Below, one piece after another: positions 7,222-13,300 of a stretch of 13,300 nucleotides of DNA (within the stretch, counting starts at the first letter, position 1; each line of letters opens with the position of its first letter). Position numbers and translations under genes: made by a program. Source of the stretch: Candidatus Bathyarchaeota archaeon (GTDB lineage: Archaea > Thermoproteota > Bathyarchaeia > Bathyarchaeales > Bathycorpusculaceae). The stretch is from positions 1-13,300 of the forward strand of contig JAUUWK010000017.1 of assembly GCA_030589055.1 (NCBI GenBank), read 5' to 3'. The notes beneath the pieces are model-generated. The model saw only the letters and a list, made by a program, of their open reading frames with translations. It made no database searches and was not told where the DNA came from.

Positions 7222-8038
7222 TCACTTGTGCCTCCTTTATAACTGCATAAACGTTCTCAACAACTGTTGGACGCTTTCTTTCCACAAATTGCCCAACAAC
7301 TACTCTCTTTTCAAGTTCTTTTTCACTCAACTTTTCCGCCTGCCCAATTGAAACAGCGTTTTCCTTAAGCCATTTCAGTATTTCTCCAACGTTCTTGAAA
7401 CCAGCTCTTCTTCCATAAGCTGTTGGACATTGACTCACAACTTCAATAAATCTGAAACCTTTCATTCTGAGCGCTTTTTTAATCGATTCTTTAAGCTCAT
7501 TTGGGTGAGCTGTCGTCCAACGAGCGGAATAGCACGCTCCTGCCGTAACAGCTAATCTTGTAGCATCCAGTGGCTCTTCAAAACTCCCATAAGGTGTTGT
7601 CGCAGTTTTTGTCTTAAATGGAGTAGTAGGCGCAACTTGTCCTCCGGTCATTCCGTAGATCATGTTGTTAACCATTATGACAAGTATGTCCAAGTTTCTC
7701 CTTGCTGCGTGTATGAAGTGGCTCATGCCTATTCCAACTATGTCGCCGTCCCCTCCGAAGACGACAACGTTCAGGCTTGGATGAACAAGCTTTATTCCAG
7801 TTGCAACTGGTATGCTTCTCCCATGAGGCGTATGAATAGAATCCGCGACAAAATAGGGCGAACAAATCCATGAAGAACAGCCTATACCACTGCAGAAGAC
7901 AAAATCCTTCAAATCTTCGTGGCCTAACTCGTGGATACTCCTCAAGAAAGCGTCCATCAGAGTAAATATCCCGCAGCCCGGACAGAACGGCAACTTTAAA
8001 TCTCTCAAATATTTCCTAACCGAGAAGGCTTCACTCAT
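7205..8038 (-). CDS. korB: 2-oxoacid:ferredoxin oxidoreductase, beta subunit (TPP- and FeS-binding)
   Basis: A 277-residue subunit carrying thiamine diphosphate. GGDGDIVGIG (95-104) with the paired Asn in VNNMIYGMTGGQ (123-133) is the TPP/magnesium motif. Cys19 and Cys22 (FCPGCG), Cys54 (SGIGCSSW) and Cys204 (QCPTAYG) reproduce the spacing of the four cluster-binding cysteines known from the Sulfolobus OFOR beta subunit, so a [4Fe-4S] cluster is expected. HGRSIPVATGIKL is also characteristic. The start ATG overlaps the end of korA by 8 bases (ATGAGTGA). The C-terminus from about 215 is lysine/glutamate rich, as in the 2-oxoglutarate type. Confidence 0.93.
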   Translation of the reverse strand: MSEAFSVRKYLRDLKLPFCPGCGIFTLMDAFLRSIHELGHEDLKDFVFCSGIGCSSWICSPYFVADSIHTPHGRSIPVATGIKLVHPSLNVVVFGGDGDIVGIGMSHFIHAARRNLDILVIMVNNMIYGMTGGQVAPTTPFKTKTATTPYGSFEEPLDATRLAVTAGACYSARWTTAHPNELKESIKKALRMKGFRFIEVVSQCPTAYGRRAGFKNVGEILKWLKENAVSIGQAEKLSEKELEKRVVVGQFVERKRPTVVENVYAVIKEAQVNDTKS

Positions 8039-9179
8039 TCTTCTCCGCCTCCCTAAGAATTTTGGCTAACAACTCTTCTGGCGTGATCAACTCTCCACCG
8101 CCAATCTTGTTCAGAGGAATAACTTCTGCTAATCCGTTTGCTACTCGCTCCACTTCATAGCAAATCTGTCCCAAATTCATCTCTGGCACAATTATCTTTT
8201 CAGCCTTTTCAGCTAACTTTCTAACGAGTTTTTCCGGAAACGGCCAGATAGTCTTCAACCGAATATAACCTATCTTGATCCCTTTCGCCTCTGCCTTTTC
8301 AACTGCTTCGTAAATTGCCCGTGATGTGCAGCCATAAACTAGTAGCGCTATTTGGCAGCCCTCGATATTGTAATCTTCAAAATCTGAAATCTCTTCCACA
8401 TGGTTTCTTATTTTGTTGTTAAGCCGCTCTACGAGTTTTTTGTGCACAAGCGGGTCAGCTGTAAATCTTATGCCATATTCATCATGTGTGGAACCCGTCA
8501 CTGCAACGTTAAATCCTTCACCCACAGCCGGCATAGGCGGAACCTCTTCCAAACCAAAGAAAGCCTTGTCTCCAGCTCTTGGTTTTCTGCGGTTAATCAC
8601 GTTCACACTGTCTGATGATGGCACTGTAATTTGCTCTCTCATATGCGCTATTGTCTCGTCAGCAAGAAGTATGACTGGAGTGCGATATTCTTCAGCTAGG
8701 TTGAAGGCTCTAACCGTTAATGTAAACATTTCCTCCACGGAATTCGGCGACAAAACTATAGCGGAGTAGTCACCGTGGGTTCCCCAACGGGACTGCATCA
8801 CATCGCCTTGCCCGCATTTAGTGGCTTGCCCAGTGCTCGGGCCAGCGCGTTGCGCGTCAACTATCACGCATGGAGTTTCCGTTATAAACGCATACCCGAT
8901 AAACTCTTGCATCAGACTGAAGCCCGGCCCAGAAGTGGCTGTCATTGCTTTGGCTCCAGCCCAGCTTGCGCCTATAGCTACGCCTACAGAAGCCAGTTCA
9001 TCCTCCATTTGGATGGCGATTCCACCAACTTGCGGTAGTCTTTTCGCCATGTGTGCAGCTATCTCGCTTGCGGGTGTTATCGGGTATCCAGCAAAGAATC
9101 GGCAGCCTGCAGCAATGGCTCCTTCGGCACACGCTTGGTTTCCTTGCCAAAAATACGTGTTTGATTTAGTAGTTGTCAT
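8031..9179 (-). CDS. korA: 2-oxoacid:ferredoxin oxidoreductase, alpha subunit
   Basis: A 382-residue alpha subunit and the first gene of the operon. Motifs in order: GNQACAEGAIAAG, AGYPITPASEI (substrate pocket, 30-40), MEDELASVGVAIGASWAGAK, TSGPGFSLM (82-90) and AGPSTGQATKCGQGD, all typical of KorA-type subunits. A C-terminal domain follows from about 250. I start it at the ATG at 9179 because GAGGAAG stands 8 nt upstream. A GTG at 9224 would add 15 residues (rich in Gln/Glu) that the family does not need and has no ribosome binding site. An A/T-rich TATA-like stretch around 9228-9238 would put transcription near 9205, which also favours 9179. No delta (ferredoxin-like 2x[4Fe-4S]) subunit gene is present on either side. 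Confidence 0.9.
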   Translation of the reverse strand: MTTTKSNTYFWQGNQACAEGAIAAGCRFFAGYPITPASEIAAHMAKRLPQVGGIAIQMEDELASVGVAIGASWAGAKAMTATSGPGFSLMQEFIGYAFITETPCVIVDAQRAGPSTGQATKCGQGDVMQSRWGTHGDYSAIVLSPNSVEEMFTLTVRAFNLAEEYRTPVILLADETIAHMREQITVPSSDSVNVINRRKPRAGDKAFFGLEEVPPMPAVGEGFNVAVTGSTHDEYGIRFTADPLVHKKLVERLNNKIRNHVEEISDFEDYNIEGCQIALLVYGCTSRAIYEAVEKAEAKGIKIGYIRLKTIWPFPEKLVRKLAEKAEKIIVPEMNLGQICYEVERVANGLAEVIPLNKIGGGELITPEELLAKILREAEKNE

Positions 9180-9276
9180 TTGCTGTGCTTCCTCTTGTTG
9201 TTTAGAAGTGAATGCATAGTCCACAGGAATTAATCTTTTGTTGTGAAATTGCTTTTTGAGGCTTTGACGCTAAAAG

Positions 9277-9285
9277 GTTTTATCT
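9277..9285 (+). promoter_or_regulatory. Possible TATA element for tldD
   Basis: GTTTTATCT lies about 42-50 nt ahead of the tldD TTG, with transcription expected near 9308. It sits in the roughly 150-bp divergent spacer between korA and tldD. The match to the consensus is moderate. Confidence 0.35.
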
Positions 9286-9326
9286 CACAGTCGCTTACTC
9301 ACTAGACTGTATTTGGAGGCTAAAAA

Positions 9327-10745
9327 TTGGAGAAAGACATAGTGGATTATGCGTTAGAGTATGCTCGAGGCAAAGATGTTGAATATGCAGAAGTTAGAGC
9401 ACAAAGCCAGAAACTTGAGCAGCTAATGTTGAAGAATGGGATTTTAGAAGCCTTTCTTTCATCCGTTAATACTGGTTTCTGCGTTCGAATATTGGCAGAC
9501 GGTGGCATTGGTTTTGCTTCAACAAACAAATGGACAAAAGACGAGGCTAAAGGGGTAGTGGACCTTGCGTACAGGTTTGCTAAAGCTGCGAAGCGTAAGG
9601 ACAAGATAAGATTTGCTGAAGAAAAAGCTGTGGAGACTACTTGGGAAGTGGAACAGAAGAAAAAGATAGAAGACGTAGATTCTGAAACGAAAATCAAACA
9701 GTTCTTAGAGGTAGATAAAGCATTAACTTCTCAAACGGTGAATGTTCCAGCAAGAGTGATTCAAGCGATTATGCAATTAACAGAAAAATATTTTGTCAAC
9801 ACTGAAGGCTCACGTATATCTTCGTTTGTTCCAAAAATTGCTGCTTTCGGCTTCATCACGGTTGTTGAACAAGGAAAGAGTGAACAAGCATTCAAGCAGT
9901 TCGGTTACAGCGGAGGCTGGGAGGCCTTCGATGAATGGCAAATGACTGAAAACCTGATTCACGACGTAAACGTTCTGAAAGAAGTTATAACAAAAGCGAA
10001 AGCGGTGAAACCGGGCACAATGGATTTAGTATGCGGTCCAGAAGTTACAGGAATAGCTGCCCACGAATCTTGTGGTCATCCGATGGAGGCTGACAGAATT
10101 TTAGGTAGAGAGATGAGTCAAGCCGGAAGGTCTTTCATATACGAAGGCAGCTCGTTCTGGATTGGAACGAGAATTGGAACCGATGTTGTTACGATAGTTG
10201 ATGACCCAGCGATAGAACATAGTTATGGCTATTACAAATATGACGATGAAGGAATAAAAGCGAGAAGACGGTACCTCTATAAGAACGGCTTCATCAACGA
10301 GTTTCTGCATAATAGAGAAACCGCAGCGAAACTGGGTATAAGAAGCAATGCATCGTCAAGATCTGCGAATTATGACAGAGAAGCAATAGTGCGGATGGCA
10401 AACACTTTCGTCCTCCCAGGCAAGATGACCAAAGAAGAAATAATTGAAGACGTGAAAAACGGTGTGTACATGGTTTCCTTCACCGAATGGAACATAGATG
10501 ATAAACGTTTCAACCAACGTTACGTCGGCAGAGAAGCTTACCTAATAGAGAATGGTGAATTGAAGCACCCAGTTGCAAGACCAATCATCGAAACAACAAC
10601 ACTGAAATTCTGGAGCGCTGTTGACGCAGTCTCAAAAACTGTGGAATTCGACGCAGCAACTTGCGGAAAAGGAGATCCAATGCAAGGAATGTCTGTGTAC
10701 ACGGGTGGTCCAGCTATCCGGCTTAGAGGAGTGTACGTAAAATGA
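9327..10745 (+). CDS. tldD: TldD metalloprotease subunit
   Basis: A 472-residue TldD family protein, the catalytic half of the TldD/TldE heterodimer, which in bacteria hydrolyses unfolded peptides and matures peptide products in the cytosol. The zinc motif is HESCGH (His246, Glu247, His251), followed by PMEADR. A third ligand is probably Cys446 in CGKGDPMQGM, a conserved TldD position. Other family segments are the GIGFAST strand near 61-66 and the NASSRSANYDRE region near 341. The TTG start has GGAGG 7 nt upstream (9315-9319), a good site. The downstream partner tldE overlaps by 4 bases. Its archaeal substrate is unknown; nothing nearby resembles a ribosomal peptide precursor. Confidence 0.93.
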   Translation: MEKDIVDYALEYARGKDVEYAEVRAQSQKLEQLMLKNGILEAFLSSVNTGFCVRILADGGIGFASTNKWTKDEAKGVVDLAYRFAKAAKRKDKIRFAEEKAVETTWEVEQKKKIEDVDSETKIKQFLEVDKALTSQTVNVPARVIQAIMQLTEKYFVNTEGSRISSFVPKIAAFGFITVVEQGKSEQAFKQFGYSGGWEAFDEWQMTENLIHDVNVLKEVITKAKAVKPGTMDLVCGPEVTGIAAHESCGHPMEADRILGREMSQAGRSFIYEGSSFWIGTRIGTDVVTIVDDPAIEHSYGYYKYDDEGIKARRRYLYKNGFINEFLHNRETAAKLGIRSNASSRSANYDREAIVRMANTFVLPGKMTKEEIIEDVKNGVYMVSFTEWNIDDKRFNQRYVGREAYLIENGELKHPVARPIIETTTLKFWSAVDAVSKTVEFDAATCGKGDPMQGMSVYTGGPAIRLRGVYVK

Positions 10746-12067
10746 GTGAGATTCTTAACAAAACTGAAGAAATAGTCAAGAAGGCAAAGACCCTCGGCGC
10801 CGACGAAGTCATAGCCAAAACAACCTTTGGCAAATACAGACAAACACGTTTCAGCAATAATCAGATCGACATAACCGTCGCGTGGAACGACTATTTAACA
10901 GATATTGCATTATCTTGGAAAAAAAGAGTGGTGGCAACTCAGATACGCGACTTCCAGAATGTGGATGGGCAATTAAAACAACTCTTTGAAATTGCGAAGG
11001 TGTCCAAGGAAAACCCGATGTTCGGAGGATTCGCAAAAGGAAAATTCAAGTATGCCCAAAGCTCAGCTGACAAGAAGGTTGTAGAACTGGGAAATCCGTC
11101 AGAATACATTTTGGAGGCTATAGAGGCTGCTAAAAAAGAAGCTGGACAGGACATTAACAGCGGCGGCATACTCTTCACAAAATTCGAAGACGTGTATTTG
11201 GCGTCGTCTGAAGGCCCTATAGGCGTCGATAGTAGATCAGCAATTGAAATCTCCATAAGAGCTTTCTCGCAGAGAGAAGCCTCAGGCCACAGCGTCGAGT
11301 GCAGTTCAACCTTAAACGGCTTTAACCCGTCTAGAGCTGGATTGGAAGCCGGTGAAATCGCAAAGCTTGCTAGAAATCCCAAAGCTGGCGACGAAGGAGT
11401 ATGCAGTGTGATTCTTAATCCGCTTTTTGCTGGTTCAATGTTAGGTATGTGGACTTCGATGGTTTCAGCTTTCAACGTTATGATTCAGCTATCAATATTT
11501 GTGGATAAGCTGGGACAAAAAGTGTCACCTGAATTCGTGACAATGAAAGATAACCCAGCTTCTTATTCGGTTTCCAATCGAGTTTTCGACGATGAGGGAG
11601 TGCCCACCAGAGAAAACGTCTTCATTGACCGTGGAATACTGAAGACTTATCTGCATAATACTTCAACGGCTAAGATCTTTAAAGCGGAAACGACAGGTAA
11701 CGCGGGATTAGTTGTTCCTAACCCTTGGAACGTTGAGATGGGCCTTGGCAACATGGGTAAAGATGAGATGTTCAGAGAAACTAGGAACGGATTGTATCTG
11801 ACGAACACGTGGTACACCCGCTTTCAGAACTATAAAAACGGAGACTTCTCAACAATACCGAGAGACGGCCTCTTCCTAATAGAAAACGGCGAGATAAAGC
11901 GATCCCTGAAAGACGTACGCTTAAGCGACAACGCCCTAAACATGCTTGGCAATATTGCAGGCATATCAAAAGAAAGAAAACACGTACACTGGTGGGGAGA
12001 AGCAGATCCACCTTCACTTGCACCATACATTCTAATAGAAAACGTGCACATAACAAAATCAAAATAA
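10742..12067 (+). CDS. pmbA: TldE/PmbA subunit (catalytically inactive partner of TldD)
   Basis: A 441-residue TldE/PmbA homologue. It shares the TldD fold: an N-terminal domain with YRQTRFSNNQIDI and a C-terminal domain with the conserved GVPTRENVFIDRGILKTYLH segment. At the position where TldD has HESCGH the sequence reads NPLFAGSML, so the zinc motif is absent, as expected for TldE. The complex depends on TldD for catalysis. The start codon lies within the tldD stop (ATGA), a hallmark of coupled translation. It ends in a Lys-rich tail, followed by a pyrimidine tract. Nothing suggests truncation. Confidence 0.9.
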   Translation: MSEILNKTEEIVKKAKTLGADEVIAKTTFGKYRQTRFSNNQIDITVAWNDYLTDIALSWKKRVVATQIRDFQNVDGQLKQLFEIAKVSKENPMFGGFAKGKFKYAQSSADKKVVELGNPSEYILEAIEAAKKEAGQDINSGGILFTKFEDVYLASSEGPIGVDSRSAIEISIRAFSQREASGHSVECSSTLNGFNPSRAGLEAGEIAKLARNPKAGDEGVCSVILNPLFAGSMLGMWTSMVSAFNVMIQLSIFVDKLGQKVSPEFVTMKDNPASYSVSNRVFDDEGVPTRENVFIDRGILKTYLHNTSTAKIFKAETTGNAGLVVPNPWNVEMGLGNMGKDEMFRETRNGLYLTNTWYTRFQNYKNGDFSTIPRDGLFLIENGEIKRSLKDVRLSDNALNMLGNIAGISKERKHVHWWGEADPPSLAPYILIENVHITKSK

Positions 12068-12075
12068 GCACCAAC

Positions 12076-12088
12076 TCTCTCTTTTTCC
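12076..12088 (+). terminator. Pyrimidine tract after the tldD-tldE unit
   Basis: TCTCTCTTTTTCC begins nine bases after the pmbA stop. Archaeal RNA polymerase commonly terminates at T-rich tracts without a hairpin, so this is a reasonable end of transcript, though the tract is short. Confidence 0.3.
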
Positions 12089-12092
12089 ACAG

Positions 12093-12371
12093 TCAGATCA
12101 GACATTGAAGTACGTCAGAAAGCTGACGAAAACGCCGTTTTAGAAGCTCATATTTCTGTCGAACACCAAGAATTTCTTCTGTCAAACAACAACGCTGTTT
12201 ATCGCATGATTCCCGAGGAAATACGCTAACATCAACTGCTGGTCTGATAATCCCTGGAGCTTACACGTGCACTATCTTTGGTGCGGGTAGTGATCGCCCA
12301 ATCCCCAAAAAATCTGACATCGCTTGAACTTGGATTCCTGTGGAAGCAATACCTTCAAAAAGTAACTTTCT
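12093..12371 (-). pseudogene. Remnant of an unrecognised gene with an in-frame stop
   Basis: On the minus strand one frame reads LLFEGIASTGIQVQAM, then SDFLGIGRSLPAPKIVHV, then TAA (12261-12263), and then continues in the same frame with APGIIRPAVDVSVFPRESC, a CCLTEEILGVRQKYELL segment and a basic helix ending RRFRQLSDVLQCLI before TGA at 12093. The composition (heptad-like charged helix, Pro/Gly pattern) is protein-like on both sides of the stop, so I read it as one decayed gene of about 90 codons plus a missing 5' end. I do not recognise the family. Cysteines in the SCDKQRCC segment might bind metal. The opposite strand also has an open stretch, but it is less protein-like. Confidence 0.4.
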
Positions 12372-12488
12372 TTAGTACTGATTAAAGGGTTGATGGAAAG
12401 TTTGACATAGAAAAAACATTGTTTTCAATATTTGTTCTCTATTCAGTTCCAAATATGTCCTGCGTGTAAGCTCACCTAGTTCGTTTTT

Positions 12489-12566
12489 AGCAGGTGTAAC
12501 GGGATTTGAACCGGAAACATCACATTCTCGAATTGAGAAGAAACGGTAGATCGTGTCAGTCCTGCT
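12489..12566 (-). other. tRNA-like element or tRNA remnant
   Basis: On the minus strand AGCAGG (12566-12561) and CCTGCT (12494-12489) can pair and are 78 nt apart end to end, the size of a tRNA. Between them is CCGGTTCAAATCCCG (12512-12498), which resembles a T arm, and TTCTC/GAGAA, which resembles a central stem. The T stem has two mismatches, the central loop has only five bases and no U33, and no proper D arm is seen. It is therefore not a confident functional tRNA; a decayed tRNA or an integration scar is possible. The rest of 12372-12706 shows no gene. Confidence 0.2.
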
Positions 12567-12635
12567 CTTTTACGCTCTCTTAATCAGGATAACCATTGTC
12601 ATGGAAAGCTAAACGTGTTCATATGGAGATAAAAC

Positions 12636-12643
12636 CTTTATAG
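12636..12643 (+). promoter_or_regulatory. TATA box of the electron transfer flavoprotein gene
   Basis: CTTTATAG preceded by AAAAC lies about 70 nt ahead of the TTG at 12707, with transcription expected near 12668 and a leader of roughly 40 nt that carries GGGAGGTT (12693-12700). Confidence 0.45.
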
Positions 12644-12706
12644 GTTGGAATTACAATTTTGGTTTTCTACGCTCTTTGGTTCCAGATCGACAGGGAGGTT
12701 GCTGAC

Positions 12707-13300
12707 TTGAAAAGGATAATAGTGTGTCTCAAACAAGCTGTAGACGTTTCGCAATTGAAGGTTGACTCTAAGACAAGTCAGTTATTAACCGCTAGCGCGC
12801 CTAAGAAAATCAGTGATTTTGACAAAAACGCTTTGGAAGAAGCAATAAGGATTAGGGAGAGACTCGGCGAAGTAGAGGTTTACACGGTAACGGTGAGCTC
12901 CGAAGACGCCAAATCCGTTCTGAGAGAAGCTCTCGCAACGGGTGCTGATAAGGCTTATTTAGTAAATGATCCAACCTTGCAGAACGTTGACACATGGGCA
13001 ACAGCCTACGTTCTCGCTGAAGCGATAAAAAAAATCGGAAATTTCGACTTGATTCTTTGCGGCGAAGCATCCCTAGACAGTTTCTCTGGACTTGTCGGCT
13101 CAAGATTAGCGGAACTGCTGAACCTTCCACAAATAAACTCGGTTAGAAAAATTTCCGTGGAAGTTGACGGTATCACGGCGGAAAGAACGCTTGAAGATGC
13201 ATATGAAAACGTGATATCACAAATGACGACTTTGATAACAGTTACAAGAGAGATAAATCAGCCGACGATTCCATCACTTATGATGATAATGAAAGCCGCA
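12707..13300 (+). CDS. etfB: Electron transfer flavoprotein beta subunit (partial, runs off the right edge)
   Basis: The first 198 residues of an ETF beta (FixA) subunit, which binds AMP or FAD and, with the alpha subunit, carries electrons between flavin dehydrogenases and other carriers. It begins KRIIVCLKQAVDV, the usual N-terminal strand. ISDFDKNALEEAIRI (about 36-50), LATGADKAYLVNDP (about 76-89), GEASLDSFSGLVGSRLAELL and REINQPTIPSLMMIMKA are all family landmarks in the right order. The nucleotide loop reads DSFSGLVGS where many ETFs have DxxTGQVGP. The TTG start is supported by GGAGGT 7 nt upstream. The stop and any alpha subunit lie beyond the window, so completeness cannot be judged. 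Confidence 0.9.
   Translation, partial: MKRIIVCLKQAVDVSQLKVDSKTSQLLTASAPKKISDFDKNALEEAIRIRERLGEVEVYTVTVSSEDAKSVLREALATGADKAYLVNDPTLQNVDTWATAYVLAEAIKKIGNFDLILCGEASLDSFSGLVGSRLAELLNLPQINSVRKISVEVDGITAERTLEDAYENVISQMTTLITVTREINQPTIPSLMMIMKAA

Noticed and set aside
8821..9219. Open frame of 132 codons antisense to korA
   Set aside because: A shadow of an Ala/Gly-rich coding region; no ribosome binding site or family features.
10939..11475. Open frame of 178 codons antisense to pmbA
   Set aside because: Lies wholly within the TldE gene and has no protein-family signal; a codon-usage shadow.
12114..12231. Plus-strand open stretch over the decayed region
   Set aside because: No start, and the minus-strand frame is more protein-like and continues through both sides of a single stop.

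Overview
The window reads as an archaeal chromosome segment. It carries a group II chaperonin (thermosome) with a Gly-Gly-Met tail, the archaeal RNA polymerase subunit K, a Mut7-C/zinc-ribbon protein, a ferredoxin-type 2-oxoacid oxidoreductase, A+T-rich TATA-like boxes about 25 nt upstream of inferred transcription starts, and strong GGAGG ribosome binding sites. Many starts are TTG. An anaerobic, uncultured lineage of the Bathyarchaeia/Thermoproteota type would fit, but that placement is inference from gene content and style, not from a marker alignment.

Layout. 1-480: the C-terminal remnant of a thioredoxin-reductase-like flavoprotein (minus strand, frameshifted, N-terminus missing). 648-2490: dihydroorotase followed after 4 bases by a Mut7-C nuclease-like protein (plus strand). 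2492-2522: a hairpin between convergent genes. 2559-4499: thermosome then rpoK (minus strand), with a clear TATA box and Shine-Dalgarno in front of the thermosome. 4653-5438: a separate plus-strand promoter and a gene for an HNH-domain protein broken by four successive single-base losses. 5539-9179: a minus-strand operon of 2-oxoacid:ferredoxin oxidoreductase alpha, beta and gamma followed by a threonine-synthase-like PLP enzyme. 9327-12067: the TldD/TldE protease pair (plus strand), overlapping by 4 bases. 12068-12706: a non-coding or decayed stretch with the remnant of an unrecognised minus-strand gene and a weak tRNA-like element. 12707-end: the first 198 codons of an electron transfer flavoprotein beta subunit, cut by the window edge.

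How the genes work together. The intact genes are core metabolism (pyrimidine synthesis, 2-oxoacid/ferredoxin chemistry, amino acid synthesis, flavin electron transfer), protein quality control (thermosome, TldD/E) and transcription (rpoK). KOR produces or consumes reduced ferredoxin, and the ETF gene suggests flavin-linked electron transfer nearby, but no direct partner is visible here. I found no CRISPR array, insertion sequence, rRNA or confident tRNA, and no coherent new defence or biosynthetic system. The most unusual signal is the decayed material: two broken genes carry five frameshifts, all of the same sense, and each is best repaired by restoring one G to a short G-run, while eleven neighbouring genes are undamaged.
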